DNA from: Xanthomonas sp. DAR 80977
GTDB lineage: Bacteria; Pseudomonadota; Gammaproteobacteria; Xanthomonadales; Xanthomonadaceae
DNA: 64,000 bases
Direction: 5' to 3'
NCBI RefSeq assembly: GCF_041240605.1
Contig: NZ_CP162487.1
Location: 2,115,001 to 2,179,000 of the forward strand
In this document: positions 43,868 to 52,295 of the stretch, piece by piece
Position numbering within the stretch: the stretch's first letter is position 1
Layout of the letters: each line of letters opens with the position of its first letter
Position numbers and translations under genes: made by a program
The notes under the pieces: model-generated
What the model saw: the letters and a program-made list of their open reading frames with translations, nothing else
Database searches by the model: none
What the model was told of the DNA's origin: nothing

Positions 43868-46336
43868 ATGTTCATCCCAGACAGTTCGATCAGCGAGTTC
43901 ATCCCCATCTCTACGCATGTGGCGCCGTCGGTGCTCAAGACGACGGGTGGGGACTACATGTTGACCTGGCATCTGGGCGGGCTGCCTTTCGTCGGCCGCG
44001 AAGAGTGGGAAATCGAGCACCGCCACAACACCTTCAACCGCATGCTGCAGACCTTGCGCGCGCCCGACTTCGCCAACGTGGCCTTTTGGGTGCACGACGT
44101 GCGGCGTCGCCGGCGCATCAATTCTCGCGGCAAGTTCCGGCAGACGTTCAACCAGGAATTGTCGGAGCAGTACTACAGCGCGCTTTCGTCGCAGAAGATC
44201 ATGCAGAACGAGCTGTATCTGACCATGCTCTATCGCCCGGTGGTCACCGGTAAGCGTTTGATGGAGAAGTCGGCCAACCTGGCGCAGCTGCAGTCGGAGC
44301 AGGATCAGTCCGTCGCCAAGATCGTGGAACTGGCCGGCAATGTCGAGGCCGTGCTCAAGGACTACTCGCCCTATCGGCTGAGCATGTACGAGGCCAGCAA
44401 TGGCGTCGTGTTTTCCGAGGCGCTGGAATTCTTCGGCTATCTGATCAACCGGATCGACGAGCCGGTGCCGGTCCTGCAGGCGCCGGTGCCCGCATACCTG
44501 CCGGTGAGCAAGCACATGTTCGCCAACAAGACGGGCGACTTCGTCATCAAGACGCCCGAGGGCACCAATCATTTCGGTGCCATCCTGAATATCAAGGAAT
44601 ATACCGACGGTACCTATCCCGGCATTCTGAACGGGCTGAAGTACCTCGATTTCGAATACGTGGTGACCCATTCCTTCAGTCCGATGGGGCGTCACGATGC
44701 CCTGAAGGTGCTGGATCGGACCAAGGGCATGATGATCTCGTCCGGCGACAAGGCGGTCAGCCAGATCCACGAGTTGGACCTGGCGATGGATCAGCTGTCG
44801 TCGGGCAACTTCGTGCTGGGCGAGTACCACTTCACCATTGCGGTCTACGCCGACACGCAGGAGAAGCTGTCGCAGCAGATCGCGACCACGCGCGCCGAAC
44901 TGTCCAATGCCGGCTTCGTGTCGTCGAAGGAAGACCTGGCCATCGCCTCGTCGTTCTACTCGCAGCTTCCCGGCAACTGGCGCTATCGCACCCGCCTGGC
45001 GAACGTGAGCTCGCTGAACTTCCTGGGCCTGTCGCCGCTGCACAACTTTGCGCAGGGCAAGCGCGACAACAATCCGTGGGGCGAGTGTGTCACCACGCTG
45101 CAGACCACCAACGGCCAGCCTTACTACTTCAATTTCCATGCGACGCACCCTGCGGAGAATTCGCTGGGCGAAAAGGCGATCGCCAACACCATGGTCATCG
45201 GCAAGTCGGGTACGGGCAAGACCGCGCTGATCAACTTCCTGCTCAGCCAGGTGCAGAAGTTCGACCCGATCCCGACGATCTTCTTCTTCGACAAGGACCG
45301 CGGTGCCGAGATCTTCGTTCGCGCCTGTGGCGGCAATTATCTCGCCCTGGAAAATGGCCGTCCCACCGGTTTCAATCCGTTCCAGTGCGAGCGCAGCGAA
45401 GCGAACGTGCAGTTTCTGGCGGACCTGATCAAGGTGCTTGCCGGCAAGGCCGAATATACCTCGCGCGACGACGAGGACATCTTCCGCGCGGTCGAGGGCA
45501 TGCTGGATACGCCGATGCAGCTGCGCAGCATGACCAATTTCCGCAAGAGCCTGCCCAACATGGGCGACGACGGCCTCTATGCGCGCATGCGCAAATGGAC
45601 CGCGGGCAACTCGCTGGGCTGGGTCTTCGACAATCCGGTCGATACCATCAACCTGGAAAAGGCCAGCATCATCGGCTTCGACTACACCGACGTCATCGAC
45701 AACCCGGAAGTGCGCGTACCGGTCATCAATTACCTGCTGCACCGGCTCGAGGCCTTGATCGACGGGCGTCCGCTGATCTACGTGATGGACGAGTTCTGGA
45801 AGATCCTGGACGGCAAGGGCGGCCTCAAGGAATTCGCCAAGAACAAGCAGAAGACCATCCGTAAGCAGAACGGCATGGGCATCTTCGCCACCCAGAGTCC
45901 GGAAGATGCGTTGGCCAGCGACATTTCCGCAGCGCTGGTCGAGCAGACCGCCACCATGATCCTGCTGCCCAATCCGAACGCGAGCAAGGAAGACTACATG
46001 GAGGGCCTCAAGCTGACCGAGGCCGAATACCAGGTGGTGGTCAACCTGGACGAGCGCTCGCGCTGTTTCCTGGTCAAGCAGGGCCATGGCTCGTCTGTCT
46101 GCCAGCTCAACCTGCGCGGCATGGACGACGCGCTGTCGGTCATTTCGGCATCCACCGACAATATCGAGATCATGCACCAGGTGCTGGAGCAAAAAGCCGC
46201 TGAGCACGGGGTGACGCCGGATGACTTGCGGCCCGAGCAATGGCTCAGCGAGTTCTATGCCAAGCGCAAGGGCTCGGGCAAGTCCGCGGGCAAGCCTTCG
46301 GCATCGGACAGCAAGGGCGCCGCGGCGCTCGCTTGA
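43868..46336 (+). CDS. virB4: T4SS ATPase VirB4
   Basis: An 822-residue VirB4/CagE ATPase. The Walker A motif is GKSGTGKTALINF near residue 445, Walker B is YVMDEFWKILDGKGG near residue 638, and the FATQSPEDAL motif follows. The N-terminal CagE_TrbE_VirB domain contains the YEASNGVVFSEALEF block and STRAELSNAGF-like parts. Length is normal. It powers pilus biogenesis and substrate transfer with VirB11 and VirD4. Confidence 0.96.
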   Translation: MFIPDSSISEFIPISTHVAPSVLKTTGGDYMLTWHLGGLPFVGREEWEIEHRHNTFNRMLQTLRAPDFANVAFWVHDVRRRRRINSRGKFRQTFNQELSEQYYSALSSQKIMQNELYLTMLYRPVVTGKRLMEKSANLAQLQSEQDQSVAKIVELAGNVEAVLKDYSPYRLSMYEASNGVVFSEALEFFGYLINRIDEPVPVLQAPVPAYLPVSKHMFANKTGDFVIKTPEGTNHFGAILNIKEYTDGTYPGILNGLKYLDFEYVVTHSFSPMGRHDALKVLDRTKGMMISSGDKAVSQIHELDLAMDQLSSGNFVLGEYHFTIAVYADTQEKLSQQIATTRAELSNAGFVSSKEDLAIASSFYSQLPGNWRYRTRLANVSSLNFLGLSPLHNFAQGKRDNNPWGECVTTLQTTNGQPYYFNFHATHPAENSLGEKAIANTMVIGKSGTGKTALINFLLSQVQKFDPIPTIFFFDKDRGAEIFVRACGGNYLALENGRPTGFNPFQCERSEANVQFLADLIKVLAGKAEYTSRDDEDIFRAVEGMLDTPMQLRSMTNFRKSLPNMGDDGLYARMRKWTAGNSLGWVFDNPVDTINLEKASIIGFDYTDVIDNPEVRVPVINYLLHRLEALIDGRPLIYVMDEFWKILDGKGGLKEFAKNKQKTIRKQNGMGIFATQSPEDALASDISAALVEQTATMILLPNPNASKEDYMEGLKLTEAEYQVVVNLDERSRCFLVKQGHGSSVCQLNLRGMDDALSVISASTDNIEIMHQVLEQKAAEHGVTPDDLRPEQWLSEFYAKRKGSGKSAGKPSASDSKGAAALA

Positions 46337-46405
46337 TCGATGTATCCGTTGAAAGATATCCCTTGAAAGATCGTTTCGTTCTACATGACTAGCTGTGAGG
46401 TCTAT

Positions 46406-47194
46406 ATGGACAAGAATATGAAATCCTTCGCTCGATTCCGCCTGCTGGCGATTGCTTGCGTCCTGTGCGCGTCGGCGCCCTCGACCGCGTTCGCGCAGTG
46501 GTGGGTGCAGGACGACAAACAGATCGAGGAAAACAAGACCAACACGGACACGCTCGACAAGAAGCTCGACAAGATCCGTGAGGACAACAAGATCGGCGCC
46601 AAGGACTCTGGTGAAAAGCCGAGCGGCGAGGAAGTCGAGAAGTTGACCGATGAGATGAAGCCGAAAAAGATCGACGCGAACTATGGCGTCGCGGCATGCA
46701 ACGCGACCAAGGGGACGCCTGTCACCGACGGGCAAAAGACCAACTGCGAGCTCATCCAGAAGACCAAGAACGCTCAGTTCAATTACATGGTCGCGATGTA
46801 TGAAATCACCACCAAGCGTCTGCAGCGTCTTCGCGATCTCGAGAACGAGCGCAAGAACATCGAAGAGACCCAGATCGGCAAGCTGGAGGACAACACCAAC
46901 AAGCTGATCGCGCTCAAGACCTTGATGGACATCGATCGCCAGCAGATGGAGTCTGCGATGTTCGCTTACGACATCCGCCTCAAGTACCTGCAGACCCAGC
47001 AGTCCAGCGAAGCGGAGTCGGCGATGAAGGGCAAGAAAAACAATCCTGACGGCGGTGGCCTGTTGGGCGATCTCGTCGGGTCGATCACCGATATGGCGCA
47101 GGCTGCCGTGGCGGGTGCGGTGATGAAGACGGCCCTGGAGGGCGTGAAGACCAGCAAGCCGTCCGACATGAGCCGGTTGAGCTACGAGAAGTAA
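46406..47194 (+). CDS. virB5: T4SS minor pilin VirB5
   Basis: A 262-residue exported protein with a signal peptide ending at STAFAQWWV. The mature part is mostly helical and charged, with long runs such as NYMVAMYEITTKRLQRLRDLE and NTNKLIALKTLMDIDRQQME, typical of VirB5 pilus-tip proteins. An in-frame ATG at 46385 precedes the chosen start, which has TGAGG upstream. Its sequence is less conserved than that of the other components, but position between virB4 and virB6 supports the call. Confidence 0.88.
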   Translation: MDKNMKSFARFRLLAIACVLCASAPSTAFAQWWVQDDKQIEENKTNTDTLDKKLDKIREDNKIGAKDSGEKPSGEEVEKLTDEMKPKKIDANYGVAACNATKGTPVTDGQKTNCELIQKTKNAQFNYMVAMYEITTKRLQRLRDLENERKNIEETQIGKLEDNTNKLIALKTLMDIDRQQMESAMFAYDIRLKYLQTQQSSEAESAMKGKKNNPDGGGLLGDLVGSITDMAQAAVAGAVMKTALEGVKTSKPSDMSRLSYEK

Positions 47195-47242
47195 GCAGTA
47201 GGCGGCGATCGCTCCACATCGATCTGCCGAACATTTTCTGGT

Positions 47243-47260
47243 CGCCCTCCTTCGAGGGCG
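47243..47260 (+). other. small hairpin between virB5 and virB6
   Basis: CGCCCTC and GAGGGCG pair perfectly with a CTTC loop in the 117-base gap before virB6. No T-run follows; a role in mRNA processing is possible. Confidence 0.35.
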
Positions 47261-47311
47261 GCCTCCGAATCAATATCCGGGTGTGCGCTTCGCCCGCATG
47301 GAAGATCCAAT

Positions 47312-48463
47312 ATGTTTAATGTGATTGCCGGCTTGATGGACTCGACACTCGGCGGGGGAGGGCAAGTAGGCCTTGGCTCCTTCCTGGGCAACATGGCCAA
47401 CTATGCGTTCTTCTCGCTGATCAACGATTATCTGCGGGACGAAATCGACATCTTCCAGTGGACGCTCTTGCAGCGCACCACCATGTGGATGGGGGCGATC
47501 GCGCTCACCTTGCTGACAATTTGGATATTGATCCAGGGTTATCGCGTGGCGACCGGCCAGATGCGCGAATCCGCGATGTCCCTGGTCGTCACCGCCCTGC
47601 GCGCCACGTTGATCATTGCGGTCGCGACTAGCATGGCGACCGGATCTTCCAAGCTTTACTGGACCCTGACCGACGGCCTGAGCAAGGAGATCACCGAAGT
47701 CGTCACCGGCGACGACGAGAGTCCCTACAACAAGATCGACGAGAATCTGTTGATCATGCAGACCGCGTTGGCCAGCATCGATGCGTTGCAGGCAGGTGGC
47801 AGCGAGGAGCGCGAATCCGACAAGACCCGCGCACGTTGGTTCATGGGCCTGGGCATTGCAGGGCCGGGCGTGGTCGCTGGTTCGATGCTGCTGCTGAACA
47901 AGATCGCGATGGCGCTGTTCGTCGGTTTTGGGCCGCTGTTCATCATGTGTCTGCTATTCAATGCCACGAAGCAGCTTTTCAGCAAATGGTTGTACTACGG
48001 CATCGGAACGGTGTTCTCGCTGTCGGTATTGAGCGTCATGGTGGCAATCACCACAAAGGTGGTGGGCGCCGTGGCATTGGCCTTCGTGACGAAGTGGGCA
48101 ATGAGCAGCGCCTTCGATTTCAACGGCGAAGGCGTCAGCAGCATGGCCTTGCAGCAGGGAGGATTGGGCTTGGTGATGACGACGCTGGTAGTGACCGCGC
48201 CCCCGATGGCGGCAGCGTTCTTCCAGGGCGTGCTGGGCCAGTTCAGCCCGTACTCGGCGATGGGTGCTGGTGGTGGCGGTGCCGCTGCTGTGCCGGCTGG
48301 GCCGGGTGGAAGTTATGTGCCTCGCCAGCAAGCTCTCGATGGTTCTCCTAATGACAGATCGAGTGCAAGCGACGTAAAAGTAGATGGGCGTAGTTTTTCT
48401 GGCGCTCAAACTGTTCCAGCGGAGCCAGGACGTTTGGGCAAAGCTAACGTAACTAATGGGTGA
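47312..48463 (+). CDS. virB6: T4SS polytopic inner-membrane protein VirB6
   Basis: A 383-residue membrane protein of the TrbL/VirB6 family with about five to seven transmembrane helices, including MGAIALTLLTIWILIQGYRV, GPGVVAGSMLLLNKIAMALF and GFGPLFIMCLLF, and LGLVMTTLVVTAPPMAAAFF near residue 290. The last helices are followed by a Gly/Ala-rich spacer (SAMGAGGGGAAAVPAGPGG) and a hydrophilic tail of about 46 residues ending KANVTNG. A 233-base stretch from 48071 to 48303 is repeated almost identically at 49467-49700. After it the tails differ completely between the two copies. Last identified T4SS gene here. Confidence 0.93.
   Translation: MFNVIAGLMDSTLGGGGQVGLGSFLGNMANYAFFSLINDYLRDEIDIFQWTLLQRTTMWMGAIALTLLTIWILIQGYRVATGQMRESAMSLVVTALRATLIIAVATSMATGSSKLYWTLTDGLSKEITEVVTGDDESPYNKIDENLLIMQTALASIDALQAGGSEERESDKTRARWFMGLGIAGPGVVAGSMLLLNKIAMALFVGFGPLFIMCLLFNATKQLFSKWLYYGIGTVFSLSVLSVMVAITTKVVGAVALAFVTKWAMSSAFDFNGEGVSSMALQQGGLGLVMTTLVVTAPPMAAAFFQGVLGQFSPYSAMGAGGGGAAAVPAGPGGSYVPRQQALDGSPNDRSSASDVKVDGRSFSGAQTVPAEPGRLGKANVTNG
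48071..48303 (+). repeat. virB6 3' repeat, copy 1
   Basis: This stretch inside virB6 is repeated at 49467-49700. By eye the copies differ by three substitutions and one inserted G. The match stops abruptly on both sides: unrelated sequence to the left, and diverged tail sequence to the right. Confidence 0.95.
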
Positions 48464-48500
48464 TTTTTTAGCGAGACACCTTTGTACTGTGGAGTTGGTC

Positions 48501-48989
48501 ATGGCTTTTAAATCACTTGTGGCTGTTTTGGCCTGTGTATCTTGGGCTACTGCGAGCGCTCAAACCGCCTGTCCGGTTGGTACGGCTCCCGGTTCTGCTA
48601 CTTGTGGACCTTCTCCTACTCAAGAAATTGCTTCCCCCCCTCCCAGGCCCTCGGGGGAATGGATTAAAACATGGGGCAGTATTGCTACGTCGTCTAGCGG
48701 CGGTGGTGGAGCGAGCTCAGGAAGAATCACTAAGCAAGAGGCTGAAGATGTTGCTTTGCAAAATTGCATATCTTCTGGGGAAAAAAATTGCAGAATCGAA
48801 TTCACTTATAAAAATCAATGCGTTGCACTAGCGTATCCCCTAAATGGAAATGGTGGCATGTTTTCTACAGCTGCCACTGTAGAAGTTGCTAAGGAGAGGG
48901 CAATAGCCAAATGTAAAGCTGAGGCTGCAGGAAAAGAGTGTGAAGTTGCGGTTTCGGAGTGTTCAAATCCTGTTTATAGAAGTTATTGA
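48501..48989 (+). CDS. secreted DUF4189 family protein (copy 1)
   Basis: A 162-residue protein with a Sec signal peptide ending at ATASAQTACP. The mature protein begins with a cysteine- and proline-bearing segment (ACPVGTAPGSATCGP) and a proline run, then a DUF4189-like domain starting PSGEWIKTWGSIA with several cysteines (NCISSGEKNCRIEF, NQCVALAY, KCKAEAAGKECEV, SECSNPVY) that should form disulfides in the periplasm. Function is unknown. GGAG lies before the ATG. It starts 37 bases after virB6 and is AT-richer than the virB genes. A diverged paralogue lies at 49886. Confidence 0.85.
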   Translation: MAFKSLVAVLACVSWATASAQTACPVGTAPGSATCGPSPTQEIASPPPRPSGEWIKTWGSIATSSSGGGGASSGRITKQEAEDVALQNCISSGEKNCRIEFTYKNQCVALAYPLNGNGGMFSTAATVEVAKERAIAKCKAEAAGKECEVAVSECSNPVYRSY

Positions 48990-49466
48990 TTTATTGGTTA
49001 CCTATTGTGCTGTTTGTATTTTTGATGTGGGCATCAATGATGCCGTCTCGATATGTGCGTGTGGGTGATGTCCTGTTCTAATCAATACGTCGTGATGCTT
49101 GACGGTATTGAATGAAGTCGAATTTGGCAATTCTTCTGTGACCCGTCCAAGTAGTGCTGTAAAAGCTGTAATTGTCCTAATTGAAGGATGCAAAACAGCT
49201 AAAAACTATTTTATTCCACTTGCGGTATGCCCTCGTTTCGTCGCTAATGCGCAGTGCTGATTGAGCTAACCTTGAATTGCCTAGGTGCTGCTGGCTCACC
49301 TGTGCGCTGAAATGACTGCATTCTCATCAGGCTTTCTGATGGCGCATTGCTCTGAATGTGTGGCGCGGTGTTGTCATCAATAATACCTACTATTGATCTG
49401 TATAAGCTTGCAAGTTGTCGTGTCGACTCGTAATCGCGTCTGACTTTGATGAACTGAGTCCTCATT
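48990..49466. other. AT-rich spacer between the two DUF4189 units
   Basis: About 477 bases with visibly lower GC than the surrounding genes. Short open frames occur on the minus strand (49002-49193 and one ending at 49244), but none has recognisable features or a clear ribosome-binding site. It may be the remains of transferred DNA or of a further cassette. Confidence 0.45.
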
Positions 49467-49700
49467 GTGGAATTGGCCTTCGTGACGAAGCGGGCAATGA
49501 GCAGCGCCTTCGATTTCAATGGCGAAGGCGTCAGCAGCATGGCCTTGCAGCAGGGAGGATTGGGGCTTGGTGATGACGACGCTGGTAGTGACCGCGCCCC
49601 CGATGGCGGCAGCGTTCTTCCAGGGCGTGCTGGGCCAGTTCAGCCCGTACTCGGCGATGGGTGCTGGTGGTGGCGGTGCCGCTGCTGTGCCGGCTGGGCC
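49467..49700 (+). repeat. virB6 3' repeat, copy 2
   Basis: Second copy of the 48071-48303 stretch, 234 bases long because of one extra G near 49565. Near-identity suggests recent duplication or continuing gene conversion. Confidence 0.95.
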
Positions 49701-49881
49701 TGGAGGTTCATTCGTGCCTCGGGCTCCCCAAGCTCAGAATAACAACCTTTCAGAGTTGAATTCTGGGCAACAACCGCAGGGGCAAGGTGCTCGAGTCGCC
49801 ATGAATACCTCCGCGACCGATTCAGCTTCTCCCGGACTTATGGGGGCTGCAAATCGACCTCGAAACCAGGATTTGGGCTGA
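49467..49881 (+). pseudogene. partial virB6 copy with alternative 3' tail
   Basis: A promoterless, truncated copy of the last third of virB6. It begins with VELAFVTKRAMSSAFDFNGE in the frame of 49467. An extra G near 49565 shifts it, and the VirB6-like frame continues as LVMTTLVVTAPPMAAAFFQG to a TGA at 49881. After the shared Gly/Ala spacer the tail is new (PRAPQAQNNNLSELNSGQQP, ending NRPRNQDLG), longer than and unrelated to the tail of the intact virB6. It is followed after 4 bases by a second DUF4189 gene. The layout resembles orphan C-terminal cassettes of polymorphic systems. It cannot encode a membrane-competent VirB6 by itself. Confidence 0.85.
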
Positions 49882-49885
49882 TCGT

Positions 49886-50416
49886 ATGAATAAGGCGTAT
49901 TTTTTTAAAATATTTTTATTTATAACGGTTTCGCTGGTTAGCTCTTTTGCCAGCGCTCAAACAGCTTGTCCCACGGGAGTTACGCCTGGCAGCGCGCTTT
50001 GTGGACCTGGCCCCGGCGGGAATTATGTAGAGCCACCGCCTCCCACGCCATCTGGTGAATGGGAAACCAAGTGGGGAGCTGTTGCTAGCGATACTACGGG
50101 GACGGGCAATATCGGCGTTGCGGAGAAAAAGGAGTCGAAAGAAGAAGCTCTAAAGGAGGCGTTGGCTCAATGTCAGTCTCTTGGCGGTGGGAAATGCAAT
50201 GTTGATATGTGGTACGCAAACCAGTGCGCGGCTATTGCTTCTCCGTACCATAATGGTTCCCCTGCTAAAGGAAATCCGGCTTCCAGGTCTGGAAAAGATA
50301 CTGCTGCCGCGCAGCAGTCCGCCAAGTCCGCGTGTATGAAATATAATTCCTCTAATGTGGATAGTTGTGTGGTAATTTATTCCGGATGCAGTCAGGCTGT
50401 TTTCCATAAATACTAA
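49886..50416 (+). CDS. secreted DUF4189 family protein (copy 2, diverged)
   Basis: A 176-residue protein with a signal peptide ending at SSFASAQTACP. It has the same plan as the copy at 48501: ACPTGVTPGSALCGP, a proline run, and a DUF4189-like domain starting PSGEWETKWGAVA with cysteines at matching places (AQCQSLGGGKCNVDM, NQCAAIAS, SACMKYN, DSCVVIYSGCSQ). Between these anchors the two proteins differ greatly. It is AT-rich like copy 1, starts 4 bases after the alternative virB6 tail, and probably depends on that context or on its own promoter for expression. Function is unknown. Confidence 0.82.
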   Translation: MNKAYFFKIFLFITVSLVSSFASAQTACPTGVTPGSALCGPGPGGNYVEPPPPTPSGEWETKWGAVASDTTGTGNIGVAEKKESKEEALKEALAQCQSLGGGKCNVDMWYANQCAAIASPYHNGSPAKGNPASRSGKDTAAAQQSAKSACMKYNSSNVDSCVVIYSGCSQAVFHKY

Positions 50417-50572
50417 TCACTTATTTTTTAATTTTTATTAGTTGCAAATAATTGTTGTATTTGGCATAGATAATTTTCAGTTTAGCTTGTGTTTTTCGAT
50501 AATGTGCCAGTCATGACGGCTGGCCAGAAATAAACGGCGGCTGTCGACGACGTCTGCGCCTGCCATCGAGCG

Positions 50573-50586
50573 TGAATACGTATGCA
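50573..50586. promoter_or_regulatory. LacI-type operator upstream of xgtA
   Basis: The 14-base near-palindrome TGAATACGTATGCA lies 92 bases before the xgtA start. The identical sequence occurs at 56048-56061 (reverse strand) and 58770-58783, both in promoters of alpha-glucan genes. The central CG and symmetry are typical of LacI-family sites. Confidence 0.8.
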
Positions 50587-50678
50587 GAAGTGACTGCAAT
50601 TCCTGCATCGACGTTACCCTAACGCAGCTTTCCGCGTGCCCATTGCGCACGCGATCTCTGCCCGAAGGGGGGCGTTGC

Positions 50679-52295
50679 ATGACTCAGGCTCCATGGTGGC
50701 GCGGTGCCGTCATCTATCAGATCTATCCGCGCAGCTTTCTCGATGCGAACGGCGATGGCATCGGCGATCTGCCTGGCATCGTGCAGAAGCTGGACTACAT
50801 CGCCGCGCTTGGGGTGGACGCGATCTGGATCTCGCCGTTCTTCAAGTCGCCGATGGCCGATTTCGGCTACGACATCGCCGACTATCGCGAGGTCGATCCG
50901 CTGTTCGGCACGATGGCCGATTTCGATCGGCTGCTGGCCAAGGCGCATGCGCTGGGCCTGAAGGTGATGATCGATCAGGTGCTCAGCCACACGTCGGTGG
51001 AGCATGCGTGGTTCAAGGAGAGCCGCCAGAGCCGCGACAATCCCAAGGCCGATTGGTACGTGTGGGCGGATGCGCGCCAGGACGGCACGCCGCCCAACAA
51101 CTGGATGTCGATCTTCGGCGGCGTCGCCTGGCAGTGGGAGCCGCGCCGCGGCCAGTACTACCTGCACAACTTCCTGTCGTCGCAGCCGGACCTGAATTTC
51201 CACAATCCCGAGGTGCAGCAGGCCACGCTGGACAATGTGGAGTTCTGGCTGGCGCGCGGGGTGGACGGTTTCCGGCTGGACGCGATCAACTTCTGCTTCC
51301 ACGATCCCCTGCTGCGCGACAATCCGCCCAAGCCCCTGGAGAAGCGGGTGGGGCGGGGCTTCAGCCCGGACAATCCGTACGCGTTCCAGTACCACTACTA
51401 CAACAACACGCAGGCGGAGAACCTGCCGTTCCTGCAGAAGCTGCGCGGTCTGCTCGACCGTTATCCCGGAACGGTGAGCCTGGGCGAGATCTCGTCGGAG
51501 GATTCGCTGGCCACCACCGCCGAGTACACGCGCGCCGGGCACCTGCACATGGGCTACAGCTTCGAGCTGCTGACCGACGACTTCAGCGCGGCCTATATCC
51601 GAGACACGGTATCGCGCCTCGAGGTGGTGATGACCGAGGGCTGGCCGTGTTGGGCGATCTCCAACCACGACGTGCAGCGCGCGGTGACGCGCTGGGGGCG
51701 CGGCATGCAGACGCCCGCATTCGCGCGCCTGCTGCCCGCGATGCTGTGTTCGCTGCGCGGTTCGGTCTGCATCTACCAAGGCGAGGAACTGGGGCTTGGC
51801 GAAGCCGAGGTGCCGTTCGAGGCGCTGCAGGATCCGTATGGCATCGCGTTCTGGCCGAGCTTCAAGGGCCGCGATGGATGCCGTACGCCGATGCCGTGGG
51901 ATGGCGGCGAACAGGCCGGTTTCAGCAGTGCGACGCCTTGGTTGCCGGTGGCGCCGGCGCATCGCGCGCAGTCGGTTGCGACGCAATTGGCCGACCCTCA
52001 TTCGGTATTGATCGCGTTCCAGCAGTTCCAGGCCTGGCGCAAGCGGCATGTGGCCTTGCGCGAAGGCGATATCGCCTTCGTCGACACGGCCGAGCCGGTG
52101 CTGATGTTCCTCCGCCGCCATCCCGAGCAGACCTTGCTGCTCGCATTCAATCTTTCCTCGGAAGCCGCGGAGGTTGCGCTGCCCGAGGGGCAGTGGCGGG
52201 TGCTGGAGGTGCCGGGCGTCGACGCGGGGCAGGTCGAGGACGGACTGCGGCTGCAATTGCCTGGTCACGCGATGCTGTGCCTGCAAGGCGTATAG
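50679..52295 (+). CDS. xgtA: alpha-glucosidase / alpha-glucosyltransferase XgtA (GH13)
   Basis: A 538-residue cytoplasmic GH13_23 enzyme very similar to Xanthomonas XgtA, which hydrolyses maltose-type substrates and transfers glucosyl groups. It begins MTQAPWWRGAVIYQIYPRSF. The catalytic triad is Asp201 (DGFRLDAINF), Glu270 (SLGEISSED) and Asp331 (ISNHDVQRA). Other marks are QVLSHTS and GRDGCRTPMPWD. No signal peptide is seen. AAGGGGGG lies before the ATG; a further in-frame ATG at 50643 would add 12 unrelated residues. A LacI-type operator is upstream, shared with the TonB receptor and GH97 genes. No terminator with a T-run was seen after it. Confidence 0.95.
   Translation: MTQAPWWRGAVIYQIYPRSFLDANGDGIGDLPGIVQKLDYIAALGVDAIWISPFFKSPMADFGYDIADYREVDPLFGTMADFDRLLAKAHALGLKVMIDQVLSHTSVEHAWFKESRQSRDNPKADWYVWADARQDGTPPNNWMSIFGGVAWQWEPRRGQYYLHNFLSSQPDLNFHNPEVQQATLDNVEFWLARGVDGFRLDAINFCFHDPLLRDNPPKPLEKRVGRGFSPDNPYAFQYHYYNNTQAENLPFLQKLRGLLDRYPGTVSLGEISSEDSLATTAEYTRAGHLHMGYSFELLTDDFSAAYIRDTVSRLEVVMTEGWPCWAISNHDVQRAVTRWGRGMQTPAFARLLPAMLCSLRGSVCIYQGEELGLGEAEVPFEALQDPYGIAFWPSFKGRDGCRTPMPWDGGEQAGFSSATPWLPVAPAHRAQSVATQLADPHSVLIAFQQFQAWRKRHVALREGDIAFVDTAEPVLMFLRRHPEQTLLLAFNLSSEAAEVALPEGQWRVLEVPGVDAGQVEDGLRLQLPGHAMLCLQGV

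Noticed and set aside
35242..48463. T4SS cluster as part of an integrative conjugative element at tRNA-Val
   Set aside because: tRNA-Val lies 470 bases upstream, but there is no relaxase, integrase, oriT or repeat of the tRNA 3' end at the far side. The component set and VirB7 type fit a chromosomal killing T4SS.
49244..49540. Minus-strand frame of 98 codons across the spacer and the virB6 repeat
   Set aside because: Part of it is merely antisense to the repeated virB6 segment and the rest matches no known family. No ribosome-binding site was seen.
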